64,000 nucleotides of DNA, taken from NCBI GenBank assembly GCA_963971535.1, contig OZ020593.1, positions 21,353,721-21,417,720 on the forward strand, given 5' to 3'. Source of the stretch: Notolepis coatsorum. Lineage: Eukaryota; Chordata; Actinopteri; Aulopiformes; Paralepididae. Both the position numbers and the translations under genes were made by a program. Below the pieces are notes generated by a model, which made no database searches, was not told where the DNA came from, and was given only the letters and a program-made list of their open reading frames with translations. Shown one piece after another: positions 11,884 to 24,242 of this stretch (position 1 is its first letter; the number at the start of each line of letters is the position of its first letter).

Positions 11884-12784
11884 CACTTTGAGTGCCACGG
11901 CTCCGGTGCCCCGGAACCCTGTTGCGTGCCACCACCCACTTCAATGATGTCTTAAATTATGGCTGTGTCTAATGCGACCGTCACTTGTCAATGACTTGTT
12001 TGCAGTCAACATTGTTGAAACGGATTGTTTTTTAATCTGTTAATTTCCGTTTTATACCATTTTGAAAAACCCTCGTTTTTTTAAACTTTCAGAAAAAATT
12101 AAAGATTCTGCAGGAATCACGTTTTACGGTATGTAATACACAAACACGTTGTCATTTTTCAGCCTATTTACGAATCGTTTTCAAATAAACGCTAGATTAT
12201 CGATAGTATATGTGTACTTATGCACGCTATAGAAGCGGGCTGAAAAATCTATTATCTCATTTCCTGATCAGCACACACACACACACACACATATGGCACA
12301 CGCTGATATATAGGTGAAAATAGCTCTGATTATCCCAAGACTGGTAAAATAGATTCCTCAGATCAGATGTTCTCCAAAAAGATTATTCCAATTCCTGATC
12401 GCCATTACAAATATCGATCGCTTTTATTGATCCAACGCTGGGTACTCGAAACACATTATTCTCCGCTGTTCTGATGGTCCACAATGAATCCGATCGGCTC
12501 GAGTTACATGCCTGAGACGTAAAACGTGGAAGCCGGATTTTTTTTTTACATCCGTTTTCATTGACTCCATTCCAAAGGTTGCAATACCACGCGGAGAGAC
12601 GATAGGGGGCGGAATTTTCCCAATGGAGCTCAGAGAGAGCTCCAGACCAAACGTGAGGCTAGATTGATGAATTATGAATGGAAATCGCTAATAAAAAAAA
12701 ACGATTAAAAACGAGATCTCTCGTCGTTGGCACTCAACGTTTGGCATGAACTAACGAGAATTCTCGTCATTGGCACTCAAAGTG
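11884..12784. mobile_element. Non-autonomous piggyBac-like element (about 0.9 kb)
   Basis: The left end reads 'cactttgagtgcca' and the right end 'tggcactcaaagtg', perfect 14-bp terminal inverted repeats. The left flank is TTAA (11880-11883) and the right flank CTAA (12785-12788), which fits a piggyBac TTAA target duplication with one change. There is no transposase frame inside. A second 'ttggcactcaacg' near 12728 forms a subterminal repeat. Confidence 0.7.
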
Positions 12785-13084
12785 CTAATAACTGTCCTTC
12801 ATGACATAAGCATTTATAATGGAACTAGTCAACTTGCGTACAACGCAACAAAGTGAGCGCAGTGCTTTTCCCATTCAAGAAACTTCAGAATGTTATCTTT
12901 CAAAAATGCTGTCAATATGATTAGGTGACTAGGTTCAAGATATTTATTTGTCATATGCACAGTTAAAACAGACTGTTACACAATACATAAAGTAGAAAAA
13001 TAAGGCATGACTAACAGTATTACTACCAGTGTCTTTATACCTGTATCACTGTACTGTACATGGTTTTCTTTGCCGCCATTCATA

Positions 13085-13412
13085 TTGATGAAATGATGAT
13101 GAGAACTGTTTTATTGCACTGCACTATTGCATCATTTTACTCTGTCTATTCTATTTTACTAACTATTTTATTGCACTCCACTTTTTTCCTCTGACTATTC
13201 TATTTTACTCTTTTTATTACTGTCTTATTTTAAAACAGCCATAGAATCAAACCATAAACAAAGAGGCCTATTGGGATGTTAGATCCTAATGTGAAAAACA
13301 ACGTGATTTAATGCTCTATACCTTACCTTGACGTTGTCTATTTTGCTGCTATCTATTTTATGTTCGTTTTATATATATGCACTTTATTTTGTGCTAATTT
13401 TATTCCTGGCTT

Positions 13413-13446
<34 letters not shown>

Positions 13447-13525
13447 GCTGTGAAGCATTTCGATCTACAATTCTTGTATGAAAGGTGCTATACAAATAAA
13501 TGTATTATTATTATTATATTACCTC
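13085..13525 (+). mobile_element. TTA-tailed repeat end
   Basis: The signature is 'gctgtgaagcatttcgatct' then 'gaaaggtgctatacaaataa' and a (TTA)n tail. Other copies in the window are at about 3830-4125, 19150-19312 and 43240-43520 (+), and at 15592-15960, 35944-36420 and 47811-48235 (-). The shared 3' ends with a simple tail suggest a LINE-mobilised element. A poly-T run lies at about 13417-13443. Confidence 0.65.
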
Positions 13526-13559
13526 AGCATTACCCCCCCTCCCCCCCCTGGGAATTTTG

Positions 13560-14582
13560 ATGACGTACGCAAGCAGGACCCCTCCTCCGCTGGTGCAGGA
13601 AGATGGGGGACACCGATCACACACCGAGGAGGATGCACAAACCACGCACAGCAATTACGTTGAAATGGTAAGACAGACAGTTTTATAGCAATTAATTATT
13701 ATCGTAATTGTATTGTATGTAAGTCATTCTCCTAACCATAAGGTATTGCACGTGTATTTAAATGATCACCAAAACATACGCGAACAGCTGGCGACTACAC
13801 GAAGGGCTTCCTGCGACAGAACATAATATACAATAGTACTGTTTCTTTATAATACAGAATTGTTCGCCTACTAATGCGATGTAGGCTATGTTTATACACT
13901 AATAGGGTTAGTAAATACGTGCAATAACATAATGGAAGATGAAATACAAAATACAATACACGATTCCTCTTCATTTACAATCCAGTAAGGTTTTGAATAA
14001 CTGGACAATGAAGCATTGACTTCATCATTGTCTAGTAGCATTTGTTTATATCAGAGTTATATATATATAGCCGATATATCCATGAGCTATACTTCTATTT
14101 TAGTAGGTTATGTAAAGTTGGTCCTGCTGTTGGCATCATAGGCCTCGCCTGATATGACAAGAGGTGCAATCTCATTATTATCAGAAGTCGTTTTGAATAT
14201 GTCTCTACACTCAGGTATGACGATGACAAACAGTCAGATAAACTGTGTGGCAGCACAGCTTGACCAGCAAGCATGGGACTCAGGCTGACTGACAAGGTAA
14301 GGCAGACTCGGCAACTAAAATTGAGTAGAAAACGCTTCCAAGGCCTGCTGTCAATGCTCCACAGTGACAGCCATGCATGAGTCAGATAACAGGGAGGCAC
14401 CCATATACAGTACAGTACCACTGCTCTACTGCTGAGCCTCCTCTGATACAGAGAGTACTGATGATCCAATACATCGCTTTCACTCAAAAGTATAAACATA
14501 AGCCATTATAGTTTGGCATCATTGGACAAAAATGTTGCCATAATAAATATATATTTCTACATTACAGAGACCTAACATAAAT

Positions 14583-14616
<34 letters not shown>

Positions 14617-17600
14617 GGCGGCTGGGTGGCGCAGCGGACATTGCGCTCGTCACCAACGCAAGAGACACCGGGTTCGACTCCGGTCTGTCGGCGTTGCCTC
14701 CGGCTTGGGCCGGCCGTCATACTAACTCAATTGGCAGAGTTAGCGGGTGGAAGTCGATGGGTGGTAATCTGGACGTTGTGTGGACAGCGACTCCTACAGG
14801 TCGGTTGGGGGACGCCTGTACAGCAGAGACAGGAAATGGCGGGGGTAGTGTGAGCCTCCCACACGTTACACCTCGCCAATGAGAGTCCACGCTGGCAGGT
14901 GAAAAGATGTGACAGGCTGCCTCCTCGTGTATCGGAGGGGACACGTGATGCAAGGCTTCTATCCTCCCTACAACCGGCCAGTGGGGGGCATATGCGAGCA
15001 ACGTTCAAGACGGGAGGGGAGAATTGGCACAATGGAATTGGGATGGGAGAAAAAATAGAAAAAGAGGAGAAAAAAGTGGATATAAAAAAATATATAATAA
15101 TACACTTTATTTTTTTGTATCCACTTTTTCTCCCATTTTTTCTATATTTTTCTCCCATCCCAATTTCGTATCATCCAATTCAACCCTCCCCTGTCACGAA
15201 CGCTGTTTCTTGCCTCCCACAAGCCGGCTGCAATGTGGACTAAGTCATACATAGCACAAGTCCCCTCCGGTACTTGAGGTAACAGCAGTCGCATCTTTTC
15301 ACCTGCGCAGCTCGATCTCTCAGTGGCGAGGAGTAACGCGTGGGAGGCTCACGCTGCCCCCGACACTTCCTGATTCTACTGCGCAGGCGCACCAACCGAC
15401 CTGTAGGAGTCGCTGTCCACAACGCCCGATCCCCACCCATCAGTTTCCCACCCCCTAATACGGCCAATGTGTATTAGTACGGACGACCAGCTAAACTGAA
15501 AGCAAATGTGGAGCGCTGGGCTCGAACAGGCAAGCCCAGCGTCTCCAGATTTCGTGGCGAGCGCCTTGCCCACTACGCCACGTAGCCGCCCTAATAATAC
15601 ACTTTATTTATAGATCACCTCGCATACAAGAATTGCAGCCCAAAAGTGCTTCACAGCAGTAGACATAAAATAGACGTAAATAGGCGTAAAAAGAGCATAG
15701 AATTGGCATAAATAGACAGGCATAAAATCTGCAGAAAATCTACTAAATAAAAAGTGCAGCCATACAATTTGCATAAAATAGACTGAATAAAAATAGTGCA
15801 ATAGTGCAGTGCAATAGAATAGCTCTCATTTACAGTACAGTAATCATAGTGTGTGGATGTAATGAGTCTTAAGTAGCAAGAGTGTATTAAAAGGCTAAGG
15901 TGAAGAGGTAAGTTTTTAGCTTACCTTTGAAAATATTTAGTGATAAATATTTGCTGACATATATTTGCTGACTTGGCTGACAGGAGGAGCATGTTCAGTG
16001 CTAGGCTCACTGTCTAAATGCAGCACAGGAAGTCCTTCATTCAGACAGCCATCCGACAGTCATCAGACTACAATGCATCACTGTGCCTCACTGCATCACT
16101 GAGCACAGAGTGACAGTTACCATCTTCCTGGACTCTTACTTTTGAAACAACACTGTGCAATATTACACCTATACTGTAGACTTCAGTATATTTTTACTGT
16201 ATTTATTTACTGTATATTTTATTCTATTCTTATTCTTAGGCAATTTGTTATTCTTATTCGTGACTTGTTCTGTCTATATGTTTAATGTGAGTGATTTGCA
16301 GTGTCAAATTTCCCTCTGGATAATAAAAGTATTTCTATTCTATAAATGTCAACATATAGACCAGTGGAACACGGATCCTGGAAAAGGATCTTTATCTTAT
16401 CTTTATCACAGATAATGAGGTGACTGCTCTGTGATGATTGGATATTATCTACATTTTCAAAAGTCAGTGAAGCATCAACAACTAGTTTTCTATCATTTTA
16501 GTCATTTTAGTTTATTTATTTAGCACATTATTTAAAAAACAGTGCTAGGAGGGAACGAAGCCCAAAGGGCTTGTATAAAGTTCCACCCCCGTCCCATCAA
16601 TGTCCATAATCAAATATGAACGTAATACATGTAAACATGGTCAAGAAAATAACACAAAACAAGATCAGAGACATAAGGCAAACACTATAACGAAAAAAAG
16701 ATAGACAAGGATAGATATCATGTTCAAAACACAAGAGCCAATAACAAGAAGAAAACGTTGAAAATCATGACACTTTGGTTCGATTTCTGACATATCTTTT
16801 TTAGTGTTAGATATCGGGGTCCCAGCTCCTCATTGCCTCGAAAGTCTCTGTCTCTGCGTTGTGTGTTTCTTTCAAAAGGCCTTTCGTACCAAGTGGAATT
16901 CCTGTCATTCTACCCTAAGTCTGGATCCCTCACTATTTTCCGGGTGCAAAAATGAACGTGTGCACGGTCCAGTTAAATGTATAATAGAAGGACGTTTATT
17001 TAACTACAGAGGATTCTAAACAGAATGAAATGCAAATAGAATGTCTTCAGATTAGCTAAATGAAACGAAAGATTTAGCAAAGCATAAATTGGGTCTCATT
17101 CTCCAACGGACTTACGACAAAAAGGGCTTTCTCTTATAGGGCCATTTGAGACCTTTTCGGGCAAGACATGAATACCCTATATAGACAATATATTATAATA
17201 TAATATTAATTATATATGTTTTATTGGGACGGTTGGTGAATCCCAAAATCGGCCCGAAAAGGTCTCAAATGGCCCTAAGAGAAAGCCCTTTCTGTCGTAA
17301 GACCTTGGTGAATGAGACCCATTGTGTCTCTTCTCTCTCTCTGTGCCCTCTCTCTCCATTATCTCATCGAACTGGCAAAGTTTGAATGAAACAGAGAGCT
17401 TTTCTGTCATTCGTCATGCGGCCCAATCCCTGAGATGCAGCCATCCGTTCCCTCTAAATCTTGCCTAAGGCCCTTATCAATGTTGAGATGTCAGCAGGCC
17501 TGGCTGGTTGCCTAGCAGCCTCACCTCTACCCTAGAAAAGAGGGCCCTATAACCTTTGCATCGGAGGCAGCAGCATCTATCCAAAGGGCTTTACACCTTA

Positions 17601-20600
17601 TGCCTCACATCCACCCGTTCAGTCACACATTCACACACCGACAGCGGAGGCGACAGTGCTGCAAGGTGCCGACCTGCTCACCGGGAGAGCGGATATAGGG
17701 ATTATAAGTGTGTTGCTCAAGGACACTTCGACACGTTGCCCGCCGGGAGGAGCCGGAATCGAACCGAGAACCTTCTGATTACCTCGGGAAAAAAATCATT
17801 GAGAGCAGGCTCTCGTTTACAATGACGTTGAGAGGAGCAATACGTAATACAAAAACAATATAAAAAACGGAAAGGTCAATCAATTAAACAATAAAAAAGC
17901 CAATCTAAACGATTACAGACTGAGGTGAAATGGTTGGCCATTATAGATCTTTTTATTTTATTTTTTGATCAACTTTTTCTCCCCATTTTTCTGCCATTAT
18001 AGATCTAAACTGACCAATGGATATATTAAGGGATACTGTTCCCCCCAATTTTGTGCTATGCGATACTAGTATCGGTATTAACGCGTGTGTGTGGTGTTAT
18101 TCTGTATTTCTACCAGCAGGGGCAGCATAGCCAGAGGATGGTGATCTTCGGGGCCGTCTTCCTCCTGACCACGCTCCTCATCCTGTACGGGTCCAACACG
18201 GGGAACGACTATATCTACGGGCCCTTCCGTGTCGGCAAGAGCCACCGTAGCAACCGGCTCACCGACCTGAAGAAATGGGCGGGTAAAGAAGGCTATGTGT
18301 CCGTCTACGGCAACAAGGTATTCACCCTTTCACCGCCACACTACCAACGGGTTAACCCTTTCACTGCGACAGTACAGCAGGTTAACCCTTTCACTGTCAC
18401 ATGACAAAGGGTTAACCCTTTTTCACTACCACACTACAGAAGGTTAACCCTTTCACTACCACACTACAGAAGGTTAACCCTTTCACTACCACACTACAGA
18501 CGGTTAACAGTCTGTAGTGTGGTGGTTGAAAGGTCAACCTTCTGTAGCGTGGTAGTGAAAGGGTTAATAATTATTAATGACTCTTATTCTGTCTATTTTA
18601 TACTTTATGCATTGCTTTTTTTTTGGTCAGAAACCTGCTAATAGTCTTTTCAGAATCAGAATCAGAAAGGTCTTTATTGCCAAGTAAGTTTGCACATACA
18701 AGAAATTGTGTTTTGGTCGTTTGGTGCGACAACCAAACTAAATAAAAATAAAAGTACAATAGAATATAATGTAGGACAGGGCTGTACAATTGTGCACAAC
18801 GTAGTTGAATATATACACTAATTAGAATAAACATTTAAATACAGTGGGATGGAATATTTAATAGGGAGAAGTATTGTGCAAAAAGTATGAAAAGTGAAGT
18901 ATGAACAAGTATGAAGAGTTTTGAGTGTATATACAAATATATAGTCCAGTAAGGTAAGGGTGTGTGGGGGGTGTCAGTGGGGGTCCAGAGCCTTGTTGAT
19001 GAGGCCCACTGCAGAGGGGTAGAAGCTGTTCTTGTGGCGTTAGGTTCGATTTTAATGTCAGAAATCTATCATAATCAAGAAGAAATCTATTACAATCTTT
19101 TCTTTATAGAGATTTTAATTGTTAGCAATCAGTTTCCGGGAGGTTTTAATATCAATTCTCTGCTCATTTTATGCCTGTCTATAATTATGCAGATTTTATG
19201 CTAATTGTATGTCTATTTTGTGTCTACATCACTGCTGTGAAGCACTTTGGGCTGCAATTCTTGCAGTATGAAAGATGCTATACAAATAAAGTTTCTTATT
19301 ATTATATTATTACTACGCTGTTCATACAAAGAGTTCAACACAGCTGGGAAATCCCAGCGAAGCTTGGCCATTTTCCTATGTAAGAAGTTGACACAGTCAA
19401 ATGTCAGTACAGTCACTTGATCTCTGTTGTCCAACTCTCAGGTCATAACACTGGTATAGAAATAGCCTGCATGCATGTGTGCTTTGTGTGGTGTGACATA
19501 CTCTTATGTGTCTTCAGTATCGGTAGAGTAGGCCGGGCAATAGTTGAGTAAAAGGAGCCGACATCAGACAAGTGGTATTTTTTTGTAAAAATTAGTGGTC
19601 AACATGTTAAAATAATAACTCTACATTCCAAAAGCCATCACTGATATAGTGTTTGGTCAGTAACATGGGTCTCCCAGGCGCTCTGCTCCGCAGTGAACAG
19701 AAAATAAATGTCCTGTTATCCCGTTCCCAAAACTCCACATTTCACAAATTATCTTACAAAAATAAAAAAAATACAAAATTGATTTAAGCAAATATGTGCT
19801 TAAGTACAATTATCTGCCAGTGCAGTAAGCACATTTGGCTTGGCGAGCTTTCTTGAAATAAGTAAAAATGTCTATGGTTCTCTCTCCTGATTGGATAAAG
19901 TGGGACCAGACACTCTATATCAGTGATGGCTGTCAGAATGTAGAGCTATTTAACACTTATTTATACAAAATAATACCACTTACAGCTCCTTTAAAGCCCT
20001 CGTTTGCATACACCTTGAACCTCATTCCCACGGTGGTGGTTATGGGTCTGCTGCAATGTCTATAGGTTAAAATGGTAAATGGTAACAATGGTGCATTTAT
20101 TCACACACCGACGGCAGAGGCAACCATGCAAGGTGCCAACCTGCTCATCAGGAGCAGTTAGGGGTTAAGTGTCTTGCTCAAGGACACTTTGACACGCTGC
20201 CCGGGAGGAGGGGGAATCGAACCGGGAACCTCCGGATTACTAGATGACCGCTCTACCTCCCGACCGCTCGCCTCCAGGTTATCGGACGTGTGTAAACATT
20301 GTACTTTGAGGTTTTGCATGTGTTTTTTTTTTTTTATATATCTTTTTCCCCCTCCATTTTTCCTCAGATTTTTCTCCCATCCCAATGTTAGTCGTTATGC
20401 CAATTCCCAATCCCCTTCCTGGTCGCTGCGCACTTACCCCCCACAGTCAGATCATCTGGGAGAGTGGAGGCTATCACGTGCTTCCTCCGACACACGTCTA
20501 GCCAATCAACCGCTTCTTTTCACCTGGCAGCGTGGATCCTCCCTGAGAGGGCGTAGCGTGTGGAAGGATCACACTATCCCACTCAGGTCCTATCCGCGCT

Positions 20601-23600
20601 TAGCAGGCGCCCCGACCGAACTGTAGGAGTCGCTGTTTACAACGACCCGGACCCACCCCGCCAGCTTCTCCCACCCTCTAATACAGCCAATTGTATTAGT
20701 GTGAACGGCCAGCCAAGCTGGTGACAACCCCGGAGCTGTGAGCTGGATTCGAACAGGCGAATCCAGCCCACAGCTCCGGGGTTGGTGACGAACGCAATCT
20801 CCGCTACGCCACCTAACCGCCCTCATGTATTTTAATCTCCAGAGTATGACCCTGCATTGCGGCTACTGTGCCCTGGTGACGAGCTCCAGCCACCTCCTGG
20901 GCTCCCGGGCGGGGGAGGAGATCGACCGGGCGGACTGCGTGATACGGATGAACGACGCCCCCACCACCGGGTACGAGGCCGACGTGGGGAGCCGGACCTC
21001 CTTGCGGGTGGTGGCCCACTCCAGCATCTTCCGGGTGACCCGGCGGCCGGGCGAGTTCCTGAACCACACGGGGAGCGGCTCGCCCCCGGTGGTCATCTAC
21101 TGGGGGCCTCCCACCAAGATCGGGAGGGACGCCAAGGGGACCCTGTACAGACTGATCAAACGGGTCAGCATGACCTACAGCAACCTGTCCTGCTTCACCC
21201 TCACGCCCGGCAAGATGCGCAAGTTCGACACTCTGTTTCAGAAGGAGACGGGGCGAGACAGGTGGGTTTAAGTTTATGTTTTTTTATTTATTTCTTTTAC
21301 CCAGGGACAGTGCACATTAATTAATCAACATCTTCAGTTTCCACATGTGCCAGAATTAGCTAATGAGCTAGTTTTCATCTGTAGTCCCTGCCTACCATGC
21401 ATAATAATGTCTTGGATTTATATAGCGCTCTTCATGACACCCAGAGCGCTTCACAGAGTCCATTATTCGTTCATACACAGTCATACCGCTGGTGGTAAGC
21501 TACAATTGCAGCCAGAGCTGCCCTGATGGTGTCTTTATTGCATGTCTTTATGGTGTGGGAGGAAACCAGAGTACCTGGAGGAAACCCACGCGAACACAGG
21601 GAGAACATGCAAACTCCACACAGAAAGGCCCCTTGCTGGGGTTCGAACCCAGGACCTTCTTGCTGTGAAGGCACGGGCACACTGCTAACGAATGAATTTC
21701 ACGCGCGGCTCCCTCGTGAGATCGCGCGCCTGGTCAGGCACACTGGACCTACGACTTGAGCGCGCGGAAACGCACAGAGGAAGGCACATTTACATTGGGA
21801 CAGCTGTAAATGCCTAGTCTATATGCGAAGTCAGTCATTTTAGAATGATGATCAGTGTGACTGTACTCCTGAAAGAGCAGCGTGTAGCCCCAGCAGCAGC
21901 AAGAGCTTATTATTATTATTATGCAACATTGTAATAGTTATAGGTATAAACAAACATACAGACAAACATTCGAGGCGTTTATTTGCAGATACAGACACAG
22001 CTGGTTGAACAACATCTATATCTGTGGTAAGAATGTAGATATTCAATTGTATTTCTGTGACAATGCGCGTGGCGCACGCCTCCCGCGCCGCCTCAAATAG
22101 GATGGAAGCGAAAAGATAGCTTGCCGCTCGGGAGCCGCTCGCGAGGCGCGCTCCCGCTCGCGGCCAGTGTGCCTACTATCGTCCGTTAACATGGGAGCGG
22201 AAGTGAAGAGGCAGCCGCCCGTCCGTCCGTCCGTGTTCATTCGTCAGCAGTGAGCCCGTGCCGTCACGAGCAGCAGTGCTAACCACTGTGCCACCGTGCC
22301 GTAGTAATTACAGGAAATACTAAGTATAATATTTGATTAGATTCAAATGTATTGTCATTATGCAGCACAAGTACAGTACAACGAAAATAAGTTTGGCATC
22401 CAACCAGAGTGCAAATGTGACAGTAAAGTGCAATTGTGAATATAATGGCACGCATTAAACACCTACTGACAATCCGTTTCACATGCCATGTATTTGTAAT
22501 TACAAATGAGTCAATGAACGATTAGTTAATCAACTGTACTGCTCGTTACAGAATCCGTAGGCACGGTTATCTTATCAACTTGACCTCTCGAGCTCTGCCC
22601 TCTTTTCTTTTTTAGATTAGATTAGATTCAAATGTATTGTCATCATGCAGCACAACAAGTACAGTACAACGAGAAGTTTGGCATCCAACCAGAGTGCACA
22701 TGTAACAGTAGAGTGCAATAGTGATATACAATGTACAGGTGATTACACTGGGTATAAAATATATAAATTAGTACTACGGAGTATAGTGCTAATCAGGTGT
22801 ACAGAGTTGTAGTATTAACAGTGTACAGTGATACAGGTATAAAGGTAGTAAGACTAAGCAGGGTAACTAGTAAGAGTAGGTAAGGGATATGTACAAGCAA
22901 CATAAATGGACACAAACAACCAAGGTCAAGTTTAAACCAGAAATTACATATTTATTAATACAACTAGTGTGAATAAAGGTCTCGTGTCACGCTTAGCTTT
23001 GGGATTCCTTTCCACCCTCCTGGTCAATTTTGGTTCTGGTTACCCTACTTCTGGTTACCCTACTTCTCACCGTCTTCCTTCCCCTGCTTTGTTTGCTTTC
23101 CTTTCAAATTCTCTCTCAGGGCCAAGTCTCAGTCGTGGCTGAGCACAGGCTGGTTCACCATGGTGATGGCCATCGAGGCGTGTGATAACATCAGAGTCTA
23201 CGGCATGGTTCCCCCCAGCCACTGTGGGTGAGTTATGCCTCAGTGAATATAACGGCACGCATAAACACCTACCGACAATCACTCCTGTTGGCAATAAGAT
23301 ACAAAAGGAATCATAATATACAGTATCTTTCAATGTGACATCTTTGCAATATTGATTACACAACATCAATTCTTTGTCAAGCGGCACGGTGATGTAGTGG
23401 TTAACACTGTCGCCTCACAGCTAGAAGGTTCGATTCCCGCTTGGGGACCAGGTTGCCGCGTTGCCAGGTATCCAGGTGGGGTATCTCCTGGGCGTTTCTG
23501 TGTGGAGTTTGCATGTTCTCCCCGTGCTCGCAAGGGTTTCCCCTCCCGATAAGATAAACCCAATGGAAAAACATGCAGAATGCTGTCGCGTCCCTGACGA

Positions 23601-24189
23601 AGATGGACAGGAGCACTTGGATTGGTCCCCGGGCGACGGGATGGGAAAAGTGCAGAGAGACATTTCATAAAAGGGACCAGTTAATCATAGTTTTCCCTCA
23701 AGGATCATGTAAAAAATATATTGTTCAGACACAGGGATACTTTTTTTTAGCAGAAGAGAATATTTATTGGAGACCAAAATGAGGAAACCAGAGAATCATC
23801 TTGGCTGCTGCTCTGCTGACAAAGGGTGTGGTCTAATAATATACAGATAGACTAACAGACTGAGCCAACACTGACTATTACATCATGGTAAGGTTTAATG
23901 TCAGTGACGTGGCTGGGGGGAACCATTAGGCTGGTTCCATTGGCTTCCTGTCACAGAATCCGTTTATTGAAAGACATCTGAACCCAACTCTTTTGGTATA
24001 GATATCTAAATTAAATAAAGAAAATAATACAGATGTATCAGGTAATTATACCTATATACCTAACCTGGTCACGGCCATTAGTACATTAGCATGTAAGTAC
24101 ATGAAAATAATTGTAAATGAGTGAGGTAACTGAAGAAACAGTATAGAAAATAGTACAGATGTATCAGGTAATACAAAAGCATGCAGACA

Positions 24190-24242
<53 letters not shown>

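Noticed and set aside
14617-14700. tRNA gene candidates at SINE heads
   Set aside because: Boxes A and B are present, but there is no cloverleaf fold and each is joined to the same SINE body and tail.
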